Positions 1 to 5,768 of a stretch of 7,202 bases of DNA are shown here, in pieces. The notes under the pieces are model-generated. The model was not told where the DNA came from and ran no database searches. It worked only from the letters and a program-made list of their open reading frames with translations. Source of the DNA: Micrococcaceae bacterium UBA4005. Its GTDB lineage: Bacteria; Actinomycetota; Actinomycetes; Actinomycetales; Micrococcaceae. Where the stretch lies: positions 1 to 7,202 of the forward strand of contig DGBL01000192.1 of the NCBI GenBank assembly GCA_002384315.1, read 5' to 3'. The translations under genes and the position numbers were made by a program. How positions within the stretch are numbered: position 1 is the stretch's first letter; each line of letters opens with the position of its first letter.

Positions 1-171
1 CTGTACAGTGTGCGAGGTGGCGGCCTTGACTTTTTGCTTGTGCTCGCTCGTCGAGGACCTGTTCTCAGCTGGGTTGCTGACGGTCAAAGCTCGTACCTCG
101 GCCGGGCATAGCGATTGATCTCGCCGAATGACCACTCTCTTTCCGACTCGACGAGAATTCAGGTGTAGGAC
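1..171. other. Leader region upstream of the aldehyde dehydrogenase gene; no supported gene
   Basis: No complete gene is supported here. Two forward frames are open from the window edge, one to a TAG at 109-111 and one to a TGA at 116-118, so the tail of an upstream gene could end here. The translations (36 and 38 residues) match nothing I recognise. The near-palindrome CTCGTCGAG occurs at 47-55 and its reverse complement CTCGACGAG at 147-155, exactly 100 bases apart, the second just before the ribosome binding site. I find no convincing -35/-10 pair. AGGTG at 161-165, six bases before the ATG at 172, is the likely ribosome binding site of the next gene. Confidence 0.4.
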
Positions 172-1560
172 ATGAGCACCATCCCAACGCCCTACCGGAC
201 GATCAACCCGGCCACCGGAGAGCTGCTCGAGGAGTTCCCGACTCTGACCGACGCCGGGATCGAGGACGCACTCGCGATTGCGACCGCCGCCCAGAAGGAA
301 TGGGCGGTGCGCCCGGTCAACGAACGGACCCGTATTGTCGCCGCGGTGGGCGCGTTATTCGCTAAGAACGCTGAACGGCTGGGCGCCATCGCCACCACCG
401 AAATGGGAAAGTCGCTGGCTGACGCGATCGGAGAAGTTGAATTCTGCCGGGACATCTTCGGTTACTATGCCACCGAGGGAGCGGCTCTGCTGGCCGATCA
501 AGAGGTAGCCGTGCCGGGGGCGAAAGCGTTTATCCAGCGGCTCCCGATCGGCGCAGTGCTTGGCGTCATGCCGTGGAACTTTCCCTATTACCAGGTGGCA
601 CGGTTCGCCGCACCAAACCTGGTGGCAGGCAATGCGGTGATCCTCAAACATTCCGAGAGTTGCCCGAGGGCAGCGATGGCAATTGCAGAATTGATGTGCG
701 AGGCGGGAGTGCCTGAGGGCGTCTACGTCAATGTCTTTGCCACTCACGATCAAGTCGCGCAGATCATTGCCGATCCGCGGGTGCAAGGAGTGTCACTGAC
801 AGGGTCCGAGCGGGCCGGCGCTGAGGTTGCTGCGGTCGCTGGACGCAATCTCAAGAAGGTTGTCCTGGAGCTTGGCGGTTCCGACCCGTATATCGTTCTC
901 GATACCGAGGACGTAAGGGCATCGGCCAAGGCTGCTTGGAGGACGCGTCTTTACAATGCTGGGCAGGCGTGCAACTCGAACAAGCGGATGATTGTGATGT
1001 CCGATATTTATGATGAGTTCGTGGCCGCAATAGTGGAGGAGGCGCAGGGGCTCGAGCCCGGAGACCCGACTGACTTAACAGATGGAACCTTCCCGCCCAT
1101 GACCTCCCGTGCCGGGGCGGAGCAGTTGGTTAACCAGATCCAGGACGCTGTAGCGAAGGGTGCCACCTTGCATGTCGGCGGGACGATCGTCGATCGCCCG
1201 GGCGCGTACTTCAGACCCGCTGTCCTCACTGGGGTCACTGCGGCGATGCGCGCGTACCATGAGGAGCTGTTCGGGCCGGTCGCCGTGGTTTATCGGGTTT
1301 CTTCCGACGAAGAGGCAATCCTTTTAGCTAACGACACCCAGTACGGACTCGGAGGTGCCGTGTTCAGCGGTGACCCGTCCCGAGCGACCGAGGTAGCGGA
1401 CGCGTTGGAGGTCGGGATGACCAACGTAAATACTGCTGCCGGCGAAGGCGCATCGCTGCCGTTTGGTGGGGTCAAGCGATCCGGCTTCGGCCGTGAGCTC
1501 GGACCATTGGGGGTCGACGAATTCATTAACAAGAGGTTGCATTACATCCAGGGCGACTGA
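172..1560 (+). CDS. gabD: NAD(P)-dependent aldehyde dehydrogenase, succinate-semialdehyde dehydrogenase type
   Basis: This 462-residue cytoplasmic enzyme belongs to the aldehyde dehydrogenase superfamily. It probably oxidises succinate semialdehyde to succinate, the last step of GABA-type degradation. Visible landmarks are the MPWNFP motif with oxyanion Asn136, Lys159 in the cofactor pocket, the Gly211 turn (TGS), the general base Glu233 in LELGGSDP, the nucleophile Cys267 in NAGQACNSNKR, the EELFGPV motif at 364-370, and the C-terminal FGGVKRSGFGRELG at 431-444. Length and the LKH and LELGGSDP motifs resemble E. coli Sad (also 462 residues) more than the longer GabD (482). Residue 269, two after the nucleophile, is Ser; the second Cys that forms a redox switch in some SSADHs is absent. 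The start is supported by AGGTG six bases upstream. No GABA transaminase or permease is visible nearby, so the exact substrate is inferred. Another short-chain semialdehyde dehydrogenase remains possible; the superfamily is certain. Confidence 0.9.
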   Translation: MSTIPTPYRTINPATGELLEEFPTLTDAGIEDALAIATAAQKEWAVRPVNERTRIVAAVGALFAKNAERLGAIATTEMGKSLADAIGEVEFCRDIFGYYATEGAALLADQEVAVPGAKAFIQRLPIGAVLGVMPWNFPYYQVARFAAPNLVAGNAVILKHSESCPRAAMAIAELMCEAGVPEGVYVNVFATHDQVAQIIADPRVQGVSLTGSERAGAEVAAVAGRNLKKVVLELGGSDPYIVLDTEDVRASAKAAWRTRLYNAGQACNSNKRMIVMSDIYDEFVAAIVEEAQGLEPGDPTDLTDGTFPPMTSRAGAEQLVNQIQDAVAKGATLHVGGTIVDRPGAYFRPAVLTGVTAAMRAYHEELFGPVAVVYRVSSDEEAILLANDTQYGLGGAVFSGDPSRATEVADALEVGMTNVNTAAGEGASLPFGGVKRSGFGRELGPLGVDEFINKRLHYIQGD

Positions 1561-1738
1561 AATCCTCGCAGCCGCGAGAGAGTAGCGCTTACAGGGCGCG
1601 TACGAGCAATTCGCGGATCTTGATTACGACGATCCGACGACGCCTAGCCCGGTCCGTTGAGGTCTGCATCTCGATACTGAAGCACGCGACCGCTATGGTC
1701 GAACACCACCATCGAGAATGAAATGCCATTCTGGGCGG
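1561..1738. other. Convergent gap between aldehyde dehydrogenase and photolyase genes
   Basis: Both flanking genes end here, so termination signals are expected. Besides the hairpin at 1565-1578 there are two short inverted repeats: CGGATC at 1614-1619 with GATCCG at 1631-1636 (11-base loop), and CGACC at 1687-1691 with GGTCG at 1697-1701 (5-base loop). None has a T-tract. A minus-strand frame stays open across 1647-1838, overlapping the photolyase 3' end in another frame. It reads plausibly as protein near its end (for example MVVFDHSGRVLQYR) but has no ribosome binding site or clear family. I see no supported gene. Confidence 0.4.
1565..1578 (+). terminator. Small hairpin after the aldehyde dehydrogenase stop, possible weak terminator
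   Basis: A five-base-pair stem (CTCGC at 1565-1569 with GCGAG at 1574-1578, loop AGCC) begins five bases after the stop codon. No T-run follows, so this is not a canonical intrinsic terminator. Its position is the main reason to mention it. Confidence 0.2.
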
Positions 1739-3130
1739 CTATGTCCCGCGCAACTTCTGGTACGCAGATAGCGCTCGCTGCCGAGATTCCTGCAGGTCGA
1801 CAATGGGTGCTGGATACCCCTCGACAGACTCCTTCCACGGCTCATGCGGAAAGTTGGCCGAGCGCAATTCCGGGACGAAGCGCAGCAGGTACTCCGCATC
1901 GGGATCGAATTTCCTGCTCTGGGTCACCGGGTTGAAGATCCGGAAGTAGGGGCTTGCGTCTGCACCCGACCCGGCCACCCATTGCCAATTCGCTGCATTG
2001 CTGGCCGCATCCGCATCCACCAGCGTGTCCCAGAACCACTGCTCGCCGACTCTCCAGTCAATCAGGAGGTTCTTGACCAGGAAGGACGCCGTCGCCATCC
2101 GCACCCGGTTGTGCATCCAGCCCGTGTGCCAGAGTTGGCGCATTCCAGCGTCGATCAACGGATATCCCGTGCTCCCTGCACTCCACTGCGAGACTTCCGC
2201 ACGACCGCTTTTTTCCCAGCGAAAAGCGTCGAATGCGCTCCGGTAGTTCCGTGTGGCCAGCTCGGGATTGAAATAGAGCAACTGGTTGCAGAATTCGCGC
2301 CAGCCCAGTTCGGTCCTGAAAATCCGGAGGTCTTCGGTGAGGGAGGAATCCGTGCGGGCCTGTACTGCATCCCATACTGAGAACGGGCTGATCTCGCCGA
2401 AGCGCAAATGGGGCGATAATCGGCTGGTGCCCTCGACGGCGGGGCGCTCGCGGGCCTGCCGGTAGCCCGCGACGCCCGAATCGAGGAAGTCCAGCAGGCG
2501 GTGCTGGGCAGCATCCTCTCCGGGTGTCCATGTCTCGGCAAGTCCGTGCGCCCAGTCCGGGGTAGTCGGAAGGAGATTCCAGGAGTCGAGTGGGTCTGAA
2601 GGAACCCCTGCGCCGCTGAGAGTGCGTGGCGCGGGGAAAGGTCCCCGCGGAGCCGTCCTGTCCATGCATGCCCTCCAGAAGGGCGTAAACACCTTGTAGG
2701 GCTCGCCCGCGCCGGTGCGCACTTCCCCGGGTTCGAATAATACGTTGGCCTTGAAGCTGGCTGCCGCCACTCCCTGCTTTGCGCACCAGTCCTTGAGTCC
2801 GGCGTCGACGGTGCGTTCAGCGAGGCCGTACCGGCGGTTCCAGAACACGCTGGTTGCGCCGGTCTGCCTGATCATTTCGGGAATGGTGGACCCTGCGGCG
2901 CCGCGACGGAGGATCAGGGTACCGCCGAGCGCCCGAACTGAAGCATCAAGGGCGGAGAGGGAATGGTGCAGCCACCACCGTGCGGCACCACCCAGCGGGC
3001 GGATTCCGGGACTCTCGTCATCCCACACGTAGCAGAGGATGACGTCGTCGCCGTTGCCGGTCGCGGCGTGCAACGCTGGATTGTCGGCGAGTCTCAAGTC
3101 ATCGCGGAGCCATACCAACGTCGTCGCCAT
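1739..3130 (-). CDS. phr: Deoxyribodipyrimidine photolyase, class I CPD type
   Basis: This 463-residue flavoenzyme uses blue light to split cyclobutane pyrimidine dimers in DNA. An N-terminal Rossmann antenna domain (about 1-165, opening with LVWLRDDLRLADNPAL) is followed by the helical FAD domain (about 205-460). From my memory of the E. coli enzyme (472 residues), its key residues recur at the same numbers: Glu274 in FRTELGWREF, Asn341 and Arg342 in MHNRVRM, and Asn378 near the flavin N5. The electron-transfer tryptophans also align: Trp382, Trp359 and Trp305 (Trp306 in E. coli). Asn378 argues for a photolyase rather than a plant-type cryptochrome, where Asp is usual. In the antenna domain, the position of E. 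coli Asn108 is Ala104 while Glu109 is kept as Glu105, so the antenna cofactor cannot be assigned. The C-terminus is complete. No good Shine-Dalgarno precedes the ATG; a TAGATT box placed for leaderless transcription does. The gene is convergent with the aldehyde dehydrogenase and divergent from htrA. Confidence 0.96.
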   Translation of the reverse strand: MATTLVWLRDDLRLADNPALHAATGNGDDVILCYVWDDESPGIRPLGGAARWWLHHSLSALDASVRALGGTLILRRGAAGSTIPEMIRQTGATSVFWNRRYGLAERTVDAGLKDWCAKQGVAAASFKANVLFEPGEVRTGAGEPYKVFTPFWRACMDRTAPRGPFPAPRTLSGAGVPSDPLDSWNLLPTTPDWAHGLAETWTPGEDAAQHRLLDFLDSGVAGYRQARERPAVEGTSRLSPHLRFGEISPFSVWDAVQARTDSSLTEDLRIFRTELGWREFCNQLLYFNPELATRNYRSAFDAFRWEKSGRAEVSQWSAGSTGYPLIDAGMRQLWHTGWMHNRVRMATASFLVKNLLIDWRVGEQWFWDTLVDADAASNAANWQWVAGSGADASPYFRIFNPVTQSRKFDPDAEYLLRFVPELRSANFPHEPWKESVEGYPAPIVDLQESRQRALSAYQKLRGT

Positions 3131-3136
3131 GGGTCC

Positions 3137-3166
3137 AATCTAGGTGGAGGACTGCTGCGGTGCGAA
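3137..3166 (-). promoter_or_regulatory. Probable leaderless promoter of the photolyase gene
   Basis: On the minus strand a TAGATT hexamer (plus-strand 3137-3142, a TANNNT match) ends six bases before the photolyase ATG. This would place the transcription start on or next to the A of the start codon. Eighteen bases further upstream lies TTCGCA (plus-strand 3161-3166), four of six matches to the TTGACA -35 box. Leaderless mRNAs with this spacing are common in Actinobacteria, and the lack of a good ribosome binding site fits. No promoter test is available here. Confidence 0.5.
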
Positions 3167-3245
3167 TACTACGACTCCGAATCCGTGATTGGGGCGGCAA
3201 TCCGCTATGTTGGTGCCGGCGGCCGCGGAGCAGGCGGGATCAGGT

Positions 3246-3276
3246 GGAGCTTGCCCAACTTCATCGGGCAAGCTCC
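3246..3276. repeat. Perfect 11-bp inverted repeat in the photolyase-htrA divergent region
   Basis: GGAGCTTGCCC at 3246-3256 and GGGCAAGCTCC at 3266-3276 are exact reverse complements around a 9-base loop (3257-3265). It lies about 80 bases upstream of the htrA start and about 115 bases upstream of the photolyase start. No T-run flanks it on either side, and it does not sit behind a gene, so a factor-independent terminator is a poor fit. It could be a regulator's operator, a structured 5' leader of htrA if transcription starts upstream of it, or a copy of a dispersed palindrome. Confidence 0.75.
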
Positions 3277-3303
3277 CAGCTATTGCTCAGGAAACTTGCG
3301 CCA

Positions 3304-3310
3304 AAGCTCC
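3304..3310. promoter_or_regulatory. Third copy of the AAGCTCC half-site
   Basis: AAGCTCC at 3304-3310 repeats the outer part of the right arm of the inverted repeat (3270-3276) in direct orientation, 34 bases further on. The context is also similar: CAAGCTCCCAGC at 3269-3280 against CAAAGCTCCAGC at 3302-3313. It lies inside a second, weaker inverted repeat (GCCAA at 3300-3304, TTGGC at 3319-3323). Together these suggest a cluster of operator half-sites before htrA, but a 7-base match could be chance. Confidence 0.3.
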
Positions 3311-3343
3311 AGCCAGCGTTGGCATAGTGGAGTGTACAGACCT

Positions 3344-3350
3344 GAAAGGA
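3344..3350 (+). promoter_or_regulatory. Ribosome binding site that fixes the htrA start
   Basis: GAAAGGA lies six bases before the ATG at 3357. The in-frame upstream TTG at 3189 has no comparable site and would translate the hairpin region, so the ATG at 3357 is preferred. Confidence 0.8.
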
Positions 3351-3356
3351 CTTCCG

Positions 3357-4784
3357 ATGACTGAGCAGTTTGGCACCCCTGGAGACCCCGAGCGGGCGGC
3401 AAATCCCGCCACCCCGGCGAACACCCCCAGCAACGACGACGGCGAATCGCCTCGGTCAGCACAGCCCCAACCGGCCGGGCAGGAGCCGGCGGAGCCAGCG
3501 ACCGGGGAGCAATCGCCGACAGTGCAGCAGCCGTCGGAACCCGTGACCGGTCAGCAGGAGCCTGTGAGCCAGAAGAACGGCGAGCGGAACGGCCGGCAGG
3601 TGGGCATACCGGTGTTTATCGCGGGCGTTCTCGTGGCGGGTCTGATCGGCGGTGGAGTCGCTGCGACTGCCGGGGCACTGCTGGCCGACTCTGCGCAAAC
3701 CGGTTCGATTACCGCTGGGAACGAGTCGATCGTGGTCAACAACAAGGACAGCGTCAACGCCATAACTGCCGCATCCGTGGCCGCGTCGCCGAGCGTAGTC
3801 ACCCTCGCGGTCAGCGGAGACGGCGCCTCCGGCTCCGGCTCGGGCATCATCCTCGACACGGAAGGGCATATCCTCACTAACACCCACGTGGTAACTCTGG
3901 GTGGCCAGGTGGGCAATGCGACTGTTGAAGTGCGCACCAATGACGGGCGGGTTTTTCAGGCTGAGGTCGTGGGAACCGATCCGTTGTCCGACCTGGCTGT
4001 GGTGAAGGTTGATGCGCCGGATCTGACTCCGGCTACGCTGGGCAACTCCGATGAACTCAACGTCGGTGATATCGCGATTGCCATCGGATCACCACTGGGT
4101 TTGAGCGGAACGGTGACGGACGGTATCGTCTCAACACTGAACCGGACCATCAGCGTCGCCTCGTCGGCAGTTCCCGAGCAACAGACGGACGCACCACAGG
4201 GGGAGGACGGCGGGGGGTTCAACTTTCTTCCGCCGGACGGAACACCGAGCCCGCAGAAGCGGTCGCAGGGGTCGATCTACCTCAACGTCATCCAGACCGA
4301 TGCGGCAATTAATCAGGGCAATTCCGGGGGCGCGCTGGTGGACGCAAAGGGTCGGGTTATTGGAGTCAACGTCGCGATCGCCTCATCCGGGTCGGGCGGA
4401 TCAGCGGGGAACATTGGCGTGGGCTTCTCAATCCCGATCACCTACGCCCAGCGCGTGGCAAACGAGATCATTGACAACGGCAAGGCTACACACGGTTTCC
4501 TAGGGGTCAGCGTCAGGCCCGCGCCGGCCGAGGGCGGCAGCAAGGACACCTCCTTCTCCGTCGGCGCCTTGGTCGAGGGAGTCGAACCAGGATCCCCGGC
4601 TGCGGACGCGGGCCTGCGCAAGGGGGATGTGATCACGAAGTTCGGTGAGCAGAACATCATCGATCCGCAGGCGCTGACGGCCACCGTGCGGATGCAGCCC
4701 GAAGGCGGCGCCACTAAGGTGGAGGTCCTCCGCGATGGGAAACCGGTGACGGTGGATGTCACGCTTACAGCGGCGCCCGCCTAA
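3357..4784 (+). CDS. htrA: Membrane-anchored HtrA-family serine protease with PDZ domain (PepD/DegP-like)
   Basis: From the ATG at 3357 the product has 475 residues, close to mycobacterial PepD. It begins with a cytoplasmic, disordered tail rich in Pro, Gln, Glu and Ala (about 1-80), then one membrane segment (about 83-110), so the protease faces outside the cytoplasm. The chymotrypsin-like domain (about 135-375) shows a full catalytic triad: His177 in TNTHVV, Asp212 in SDLAVV and Ser323 in GNSGG. A single PDZ domain follows (about 378-470), with the carboxylate-binding loop GFLGV at 380-384. Family members degrade or refold misfolded envelope proteins under stress. An insert at about 266-305, rich in Pro, Gln and Gly, separates the LNRTIS strand from YLNVIQTDAAINQGNSGG; such loops regulate activity in the family, though here that is inference. 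The frame is open upstream to a TTG at 3189, but the ribosome binding site favours 3357. The gene is divergent from the photolyase gene and preceded by a strong inverted repeat. Confidence 0.95.
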   Translation: MTEQFGTPGDPERAANPATPANTPSNDDGESPRSAQPQPAGQEPAEPATGEQSPTVQQPSEPVTGQQEPVSQKNGERNGRQVGIPVFIAGVLVAGLIGGGVAATAGALLADSAQTGSITAGNESIVVNNKDSVNAITAASVAASPSVVTLAVSGDGASGSGSGIILDTEGHILTNTHVVTLGGQVGNATVEVRTNDGRVFQAEVVGTDPLSDLAVVKVDAPDLTPATLGNSDELNVGDIAIAIGSPLGLSGTVTDGIVSTLNRTISVASSAVPEQQTDAPQGEDGGGFNFLPPDGTPSPQKRSQGSIYLNVIQTDAAINQGNSGGALVDAKGRVIGVNVAIASSGSGGSAGNIGVGFSIPITYAQRVANEIIDNGKATHGFLGVSVRPAPAEGGSKDTSFSVGALVEGVEPGSPAADAGLRKGDVITKFGEQNIIDPQALTATVRMQPEGGATKVEVLRDGKPVTVDVTLTAAPA

Positions 4785-4797
4785 GCAGCCCTGCTGC
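4785..4797 (+). terminator. Short hairpin directly after the htrA stop, possible weak terminator
   Basis: GCAGC at 4785-4789 pairs with GCTGC at 4793-4797 around the loop CCT, starting at the first base after the stop codon. There is no T-tract, so termination here is uncertain. The rest of the 87-base gap to the next gene contains no promoter I can call with confidence. Confidence 0.25.
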
Positions 4798-4871
4798 ATG
4801 CTGGCTCGGCCGGTATGCGACTGTGTGGTTAGCTAGTTCGCGGGGGAAAAATCGTCTCAGGAAGGTGAGCC

Positions 4872-5699
4872 ATGGACCACGTCCACACCGCAGGGCTGCA
4901 GATCGCCGTGCTGGTCAAATATGTGCCGGACGCGCAGTTCGACCGGCACATCGATGTCGGGACCCTGACCACCCAGCGCTCGGAGAGCATTTTGTCCGAA
5001 CTCGACGAATATGCGTTGGAAGCAGCCCTGCAACTCGTTGAACAGCATGGCGCACACGAGGCAGGTCATCGAATCACTGCGCTCACCATGGGCGAGCCGA
5101 CGGCACTTAGCGCGGTAAAGAAGGCTCTCCAGATCGGCGCCGACGAGGGAGTCCTGCTGACTGACCCGGCGCTGCGCGGTTCCGACGCTGCTGCCACCTC
5201 CCTGGCGCTGGCGGCGCTTCTGCGCGAATGCGGACCGTTTGACCTGGTGCTCACCGGCATGGCCTCGACCGACGGGGAAACCTCCCTCGTGCCAGCCCAG
5301 CTGGCAGAGCGGCTGGACCTTCCGCAGGTGACCTTCGCGGCGTCGCTGGACCTGACCGCGGGTTCCGACGGATGGTCGTTGACCGCTACCCGGGACGGCG
5401 ATACCCATCTTGAAACCCTCCAGACGGACCTTCCTGCCGTGGTGTCGGTAACCGACCAGATCAATGAACCGCGCTACCCGAATTTTAAGGGCATTATGGC
5501 AGCGAAAAAGAAGCCGCTGCGAACACTGTCCCTTGCCGAAATTGGGGTTGCCCCCGAGACTGTCGGGCACAGCGGGTCCTGGACCGAGGTGGTGGAGGCC
5601 AGTGCGCGTCCTCCGCGGAGCCACGGCACCGTCCTGATCGATGAAGGAAACGCGGGAATCCAGCTGGTCGACTTCCTCGCTGCCCAGAAGCTCCTTTAG
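4872..5699 (+). CDS. etfB: Electron transfer flavoprotein beta subunit (FixA family)
   Basis: This 275-residue cytoplasmic protein is the small subunit of electron transfer flavoprotein. With the alpha subunit it takes electrons from acyl-CoA and other dehydrogenases and delivers them to ETF:quinone oxidoreductase. Family marks are the N-terminal IAVLVKYVPDAQFDR, a core strand LTMGEPTALSAVKKALQIGAD (first residues at 71), the nucleotide-binding stretch at about 127-148 (LTGMASTDGET then LVPAQLAERL), the signature INEPRYPNFKGIMAAKKK at 197-214, and the C-terminal arm ending FLAAQKLL that clasps the partner. The TG usual after the DG in many ETF betas is replaced here by ETS; mycobacterial FixA also departs there, so this is probably lineage-specific. 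AGGAAGG at 4859-4865, six bases before the ATG, supports the start. It precedes etfA by 69 bases and is very likely co-transcribed. No dehydrogenase or quinone reductase is visible in the window. Confidence 0.96.
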   Translation: MDHVHTAGLQIAVLVKYVPDAQFDRHIDVGTLTTQRSESILSELDEYALEAALQLVEQHGAHEAGHRITALTMGEPTALSAVKKALQIGADEGVLLTDPALRGSDAAATSLALAALLRECGPFDLVLTGMASTDGETSLVPAQLAERLDLPQVTFAASLDLTAGSDGWSLTATRDGDTHLETLQTDLPAVVSVTDQINEPRYPNFKGIMAAKKKPLRTLSLAEIGVAPETVGHSGSWTEVVEASARPPRSHGTVLIDEGNAGIQLVDFLAAQKLL

Positions 5700-5768
5700 C
5701 CCCGACAGGCCCGAAGCCCGGGCGCGCACTGTCTCACGCCACCGACGCACCGCAAAGGAACACCGACT

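Noticed and set aside
26..31. TTGACT as a -35 box for the aldehyde dehydrogenase gene
   Set aside because: No acceptable -10 hexamer occurs 16-19 bases downstream.
2058..2786. A 242-residue minus-strand frame inside the photolyase gene
   Set aside because: It is an out-of-frame reading of the photolyase coding region, with low-complexity Arg/Pro/Gly composition and no recognisable motif.
3246..3276. The strong inverted repeat as an intrinsic terminator
   Set aside because: It lies between divergent genes and has no T-run on either side.
3290..3320. Possible ECF sigma factor promoter of htrA (GGAAAC at 3290-3295 with CGTT at 3317-3320)
   Set aside because: The 21-base spacing is too long for the usual 16-19 bases and the -35 box is imperfect. 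An envelope-stress sigma factor would make biological sense, but the sequence does not support it well enough.
3296..3328. Possible housekeeping promoter of htrA (TTGCGC at 3296-3301, CATAGT at 3323-3328)
   Set aside because: The spacer would be 21 bases, well outside the normal range, and both boxes are mediocre.
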